Shown one piece after another: positions 60,620 through 64,000 of a DNA stretch of 64,000 bases. A model generated the notes under the pieces. That model saw only the letters and a list, made by a program, of their open reading frames with translations, made no database searches and was not told the origin of the DNA. The position numbers and the translations under genes were made by a program. The DNA comes from CFX5 sp023384495 (GTDB lineage: Bacteria > Chloroflexota > Anaerolineae > Caldilineales > Caldilineaceae). Numbering within the stretch: position 1 is the first letter of the stretch; each line of letters opens with the position of its first letter. The stretch covers positions 1 through 64,000 of the forward strand of contig JASNZV010000016.1 in assembly GCA_048499455.1 (NCBI GenBank), read 5' to 3'.

Positions 60620-61462
60620 ATGAAGCTTGGATACAGCACCTGGGGCATGCCGGCAACGCCGATTGACCAGGCCATCGCCTATCTAGCCGGGCTAGGCTAC
60701 ACGGGCATCGAGATCACGGTGCGCCCGGGTTGGGTCACCGCGCTGAGCACGCTGGACAAGGCCGAGCGCCAGCGGATCGCCGGCCTGGTCAAGCAACACA
60801 ACCTTGCGCTGCCCGCCATCGGCGCGCACACCGATCTGCTCTATGACGAGCCCGAGCGCCACGCCCAGGTGGTGAGCGACCTGGTGGCGGCCATGGACCT
60901 GGCCGTGGAGTGGGCGGTGGTGAGCGATTCGCCGCCGGTGGTGTTGACCACCCCCGGCGGCAAGCCTGAGGAATATGAGGCCAAGAAGGGGCTGCTGGCC
61001 GAACGATTGGGCCACCTTGCCGCCGAGGCGCAGGCGCGGGGGGTCATTATCGCGTTGGAAGCGCACATCGGCGCCGTGCTGGACATTCCCGTCCATACGG
61101 TGGAGGTGCTGCACATGGTCAACTCGCCCCATCTGCGGCTCAACTTTGACATCAGCCACTTCAACGTGATGGGCATCCCCATGGAAGAGTCGGTGCGGCT
61201 CATGGTCCCCTACAGCGTGCATACCCACATCAAGGATGAGACGGGCAGCTACCCCAACCACCAATTCCTTATCCCCGGCGAGGGGGTGTTTGACTATGTG
61301 GGCTATCTGCGCACCATGCAGCAGGCTGGCTACACGGGATTCATCGTGCCAGAGATCAGCATCATGCGCCAGCGCCAGCCCGGTTATGACCCGCTGGCCG
61401 CGGCCTTGCAATCCTACAGCGTGGTGAGCCAGGCGTTCCGCGACGCCGATCTCCCCCTCTAG
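60620..61462 (+). CDS. sugar phosphate isomerase/epimerase (AP endonuclease 2 family)
   Basis: TIM-barrel protein of 280 residues. Landmarks are the MKLGYSTWGMP start, GYTGIEITVRPGW, the metal-site Glu in IIALEAHIG, NFDISHFN and HIKDETG. Its last strand carries IVPEISIM. GCGCAAGGAGCGTTC precedes the ATG. It closes the carbohydrate run that starts at 56298 and is followed by a terminator-like hairpin. Together with the SDR, mutarotase-like and Gfo/Idh genes it suggests an oxidation/isomerisation route for one sugar or cyclitol. Confidence 0.86.
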   Translation: MKLGYSTWGMPATPIDQAIAYLAGLGYTGIEITVRPGWVTALSTLDKAERQRIAGLVKQHNLALPAIGAHTDLLYDEPERHAQVVSDLVAAMDLAVEWAVVSDSPPVVLTTPGGKPEEYEAKKGLLAERLGHLAAEAQARGVIIALEAHIGAVLDIPVHTVEVLHMVNSPHLRLNFDISHFNVMGIPMEESVRLMVPYSVHTHIKDETGSYPNHQFLIPGEGVFDYVGYLRTMQQAGYTGFIVPEISIMRQRQPGYDPLAAALQSYSVVSQAFRDADLPL

Positions 61463-61522
61463 CAGCACAAGGCGACCCAGAGATACACAGAGTTCGGCGC
61501 TGTGTATCCATCATAGCAGAAC

Positions 61523-61572
61523 ACACGGAGAACACGGGGAGACATCTCTGTGTCCTCCGTGTCGTCTTTTTT
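61523..61572 (+). terminator. intrinsic terminator built from a CACGGAG-type palindrome
   Basis: ACACGGAGAACACGGGGAGA (61523-61542) pairs imperfectly with TCTGTGTCCTCCGTGT (ending 61562), followed by CGTCTTTTTT (T run 61567-61572). The same unit style appears in the repeat at 9959-10066. Confidence 0.55.
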
Positions 61573-61637
61573 GGCGCCCAAGATTCACCCCAGGGCAATT
61601 GCGAACCTGGAAAATACAGGGTTAAAACTGGCTGCTG

Positions 61638-61670
61638 AGGTGACAGTCACTTCAGAAGTGACTGTCACCT
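61638..61670. repeat. 33-bp palindrome AGGTGACA...TGTCACCT, copy 4
   Basis: Perfect 15-base arms around CAG, 92 bases before the Hsp70-like gene. Confidence 0.85.
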
Positions 61671-61761
61671 TGCGCCGATTTTGCTCACAGCCATGTTCAT
61701 GGTACCATAATCGTTTCCGCGCTTGCGCTCCCTGGCGCCCAAGAAACGACGGAGGTGACCG

Positions 61762-64000
61762 ATGATTGCCGGCATGGACTTTGGCACCACGCATTCAGGC
61801 ATGGCGGTGTACGATGGCGCACACCTGCGCACCATTCCCCTCAACCCGCATGACCTGACTGACCGCGTCACGCCCACGGTGCTTTATATCACCAACGACC
61901 AGCAGATTACGTTTGGCCGGGCCGCGACAAACGCCTATTTTGAGCAGAACCTGGGCCGCCCCAGCAAGATGGAGAAGGTCTGGGTCGGCGAGATCACCCA
62001 GACCTTTGCCGAGTTGCCTACTTTTGTGCGCGATGTCTATGTCTGGGTGGATGTGCTCTCCCCGGGGCGCCTCTTTCTCTCGTTCAAGAGCGACCTGTCG
62101 GACGCAGGGTATGCGGGCACAGCGATTGGGCGGTTCTTCTACACGCTGGAGGATATTGCCACCACTTATCTCTATACCGCCAAACTGCGCGCCGAACAGT
62201 CTTTGGGGCGTCGGGTCGACGAAATCGTCTTGGGCCGGCCTGTACGCTTTCACAACGACCCAGAGGCCGACAAGCTGGCCCAGGCGCGCCTGCTCGAAGC
62301 CGCGTTGCAAGCTGGATACGAGCGGGTCTACTTTGAATACGAACCGATTGCCGCCGCCTATTATTATGAGATGACTCTCACGCGGGCCCAACATGTGCTC
62401 ATCTTCGACTTTGGCGGCGGCACCCTCGACATCACCGTCATGCGCCTGGGCGACCCCAAACGGCGGCAGGTGTTGGCGACCGGCGGCGTCCCCATTGCCG
62501 GTGACGTGTTCGACCGCAAGATCGTGCGCGCCAAGATTCCCCACCTCTTTGGCGAGGGCAGCCTCTATCGCGCCATGAACAAACGGCTGCCCATCCCCAA
62601 CTGGATCTACGACGCCTTCAACGACTGGCGCACACTGCTCACCTTGCAGCACCCCGAATCTATGCATACGCTGCGCACCATCGCCCCCGTGGCCGACCAC
62701 CGCCGCGCGCTCGATGCGCTGATCAAGCTGGTGAGCAGCAACTACAGCCTCAAACTCTTCGAGGCTGTCGAGCAGGTCAAACGCCGCCTTTCGGAGCGAG
62801 ACGAAGCGGTGATTCGCCTTCAGGGGGAAGGCTTTCAGATCCGCGAGCCGATCACGCGCGGTGAGTTCGAGCAGATCATCCGCCCCGAATACAACATCAT
62901 CGAGCGCCATCTGGAAGAGACGCTTGCCGCCTCGGGGCTGCGCGCTGACGAGATCGACGTGGTGATCCGCACGGGCGGCTCATCGCAGATTCCCATGTTT
63001 CAGCGGATGCTGGCGCAAAAGTTTGGGGCCGACAAGGTGCAGGCGATTGACACCTTTGGCAGCGTCACCGCCGGGCTGGGGGTGATTGCCCACGGCATTG
63101 CCCGCGGCGAGGTGGAAAAACCGGTCTATACCCATTCGACCAAAATACCGACAAGCGCGGAGAGCGGGCGCACGCAGATTCCGCCCATCAATCTTGACCT
63201 CCTCAAACAGCAGATTGCATCGGGCGAGGGCGATGGGGCCAGCGCCGCCAAGACAGGTTGTGGCGTCGCGTTGCTGACCAAAAACTACACCCTGGCTGTG
63301 GCCGAAACGCCGGCAGACCCGTGGCAAACCGATCAGCCGGTGACGCTTGCCCAGCTCGGACTACAGCCGGATGGGGCGGCGCTGGCCCTGACTATCCCTG
63401 GGCTTGACGAACCGCTGCTGCTCATGACCTCCACCTTTCGGATGATGCTGGTGACCGTGCGCGGGCTTCTGCAACAACAGGTCGCCGGCATGACGCTGGC
63501 ACAGGTGCATGGTTTTGTACGCGGCGAGCAGATCTGCTTGTTGCAGCCCTGGTCTGCGCTGCGCGAGCAGCAAGCCATGATTTTGGTGAGCACGCAAGGG
63601 TATGCGCGACGGTTCGAGATGGCGCAACTACGCCCAGCTGTCGAGGGGCCGACCCCCACCCAGATCGACTGGACATTGCCCGGCTGGCCGCGGCTTGTGG
63701 TTGGGGCCGATGAACATGACCAGCTTGTGTTGTTGACCGCACATGGACGCGGCCTGCGCATGCCGGCCGCGGCCATCCGCCGCACGGGGACGCGTGCGCT
63801 CCACAAGCCCAAGGCCGATGAACTGGTGGCCGGGCTTGCGGTCGGCCCTGAGGCATGGCTTTGGCTGCTGGCCAGCGAAGGCTATGCCCGCTGGCTGCGC
63901 GCCGCCGAGATTCCGGCTGCGCCCGAGGGCGGGCCGGGCGCGGTGGTGGCGCGGCGCCGCGGGTCAATCTGTGGCGCATGGGCAGAGCCGGCAGACCCAG
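61762..64000 (+). CDS. Hsp70-like ATPase fused to gyrase-A-C-terminal-like repeats (partial)
   Basis: The frame is open from the ATG at 61762, after GGAGGTGA, to the window end: 746 residues without a stop. Residues 1 to about 440 are an Hsp70 nucleotide-binding domain: MDFGTTHSG (5-13), phosphate-2 loop DFGGGTLD (216-223) and adenosine motif GGSS (405-408). There is no peptide-binding domain of DnaK type. Instead, repeats of about 45-55 residues follow: VALLTKNYTLAV (about 499), LLLMTSTFRMMLV (about 553), MILVSTQGYARRF (about 605), LVLLTAHGRGLRM (about 655) and LWLLASEGYARWL (about 699). They resemble blades of the DNA gyrase A C-terminal propeller. It continues beyond the window. Confidence 0.82.
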   Translation, partial: MIAGMDFGTTHSGMAVYDGAHLRTIPLNPHDLTDRVTPTVLYITNDQQITFGRAATNAYFEQNLGRPSKMEKVWVGEITQTFAELPTFVRDVYVWVDVLSPGRLFLSFKSDLSDAGYAGTAIGRFFYTLEDIATTYLYTAKLRAEQSLGRRVDEIVLGRPVRFHNDPEADKLAQARLLEAALQAGYERVYFEYEPIAAAYYYEMTLTRAQHVLIFDFGGGTLDITVMRLGDPKRRQVLATGGVPIAGDVFDRKIVRAKIPHLFGEGSLYRAMNKRLPIPNWIYDAFNDWRTLLTLQHPESMHTLRTIAPVADHRRALDALIKLVSSNYSLKLFEAVEQVKRRLSERDEAVIRLQGEGFQIREPITRGEFEQIIRPEYNIIERHLEETLAASGLRADEIDVVIRTGGSSQIPMFQRMLAQKFGADKVQAIDTFGSVTAGLGVIAHGIARGEVEKPVYTHSTKIPTSAESGRTQIPPINLDLLKQQIASGEGDGASAAKTGCGVALLTKNYTLAVAETPADPWQTDQPVTLAQLGLQPDGAALALTIPGLDEPLLLMTSTFRMMLVTVRGLLQQQVAGMTLAQVHGFVRGEQICLLQPWSALREQQAMILVSTQGYARRFEMAQLRPAVEGPTPTQIDWTLPGWPRLVVGADEHDQLVLLTAHGRGLRMPAAAIRRTGTRALHKPKADELVAGLAVGPEAWLWLLASEGYARWLRAAEIPAAPEGGPGAVVARRRGSICGAWAEPADP

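Overview
This is about 64 kb of GC-rich bacterial chromosome with 44 supported protein genes, one broken gene and no rRNA, tRNA, CRISPR array, transposase or phage gene that I could see. The gene style suggests Chloroflexota, most likely an Anaerolineae/Caldilineae-type heterotroph. Pointers are twin-arginine lipoprotein binding proteins, ABC cassettes without their own ATPase, CSLREA beta-helix surface proteins with Thr/Pro linkers, DUF2339, Uma2 proteins and many short intergenic palindromes. The taxonomic call is inference from gene families, not from a marker gene.

Layout. 0.3-6.0 kb: a phytanoyl-CoA dioxygenase (PhyH) gene, a di-iron ferritin-like protein, a sugar binding protein and two permeases. 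6.0-11.5 kb: metallo-hydrolase, sugar isomerase, amidohydrolase, an enolase-superfamily dehydratase and a class III aminotransferase. 11.6-12.3 kb: a Phd/RelE-type toxin-antitoxin pair with a clear promoter and operator. 12.4-18.5 kb: a second PhyH, a minus-strand sugar ABC cassette with an LLM-class flavin/F420 oxidoreductase inserted between its permeases, and a third PhyH whose iron-binding Asp is replaced by Gly. 19.1-25.4 kb: a third sugar ABC cassette, then a peptide-type binding protein and a lone DppB-type permease. 25.4-29.7 kb, minus strand: Uma2, sugar-1-phosphate nucleotidyltransferase, a galactokinase-family kinase with a galacturonokinase-like motif, and a galactonate-dehydratase-like enolase-superfamily enzyme.

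29.9-36.5 kb: a large DUF2339 membrane protein, a 1120-residue SARP/NB-ARC/TPR regulator and a small conserved protein. 36.7-51.8 kb is cell-surface territory: a 1070-residue adhesin-like protein, a 2638-residue beta-helix protein carrying a zincin-like domain whose first zinc His is Gln, a broken gene, and two Thr/Pro-linker envelope proteins. 52.3-61.5 kb: oxidoreductases (epimerase-like, quinone reductase, 2-hydroxyacid dehydrogenase, Gfo/Idh/MocA, SDR), a mutarotase-like DUF4432 protein and a sugar isomerase, with a DUF4160/DUF2442 pair and a second Uma2 gene. From 61.8 kb to the window end: an Hsp70 ATPase fused to repeats that look like the DNA gyrase A C-terminal propeller.

The metabolic genes fit import and oxidation or dehydration of sugars, sugar acids and other small organics; the surface genes fit attachment or polymer contact. 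At least three families of short palindromic repeats are scattered between genes: a 33-bp palindrome (four copies), a 117-bp element (two copies, one compensatory base-pair change) and a 60-75-bp element (three copies). The most unusual items are the Hsp70-gyrase-like fusion, the QExxH zincin, the HxG PhyH protein, the galacturonokinase-like cluster and the repeat families.
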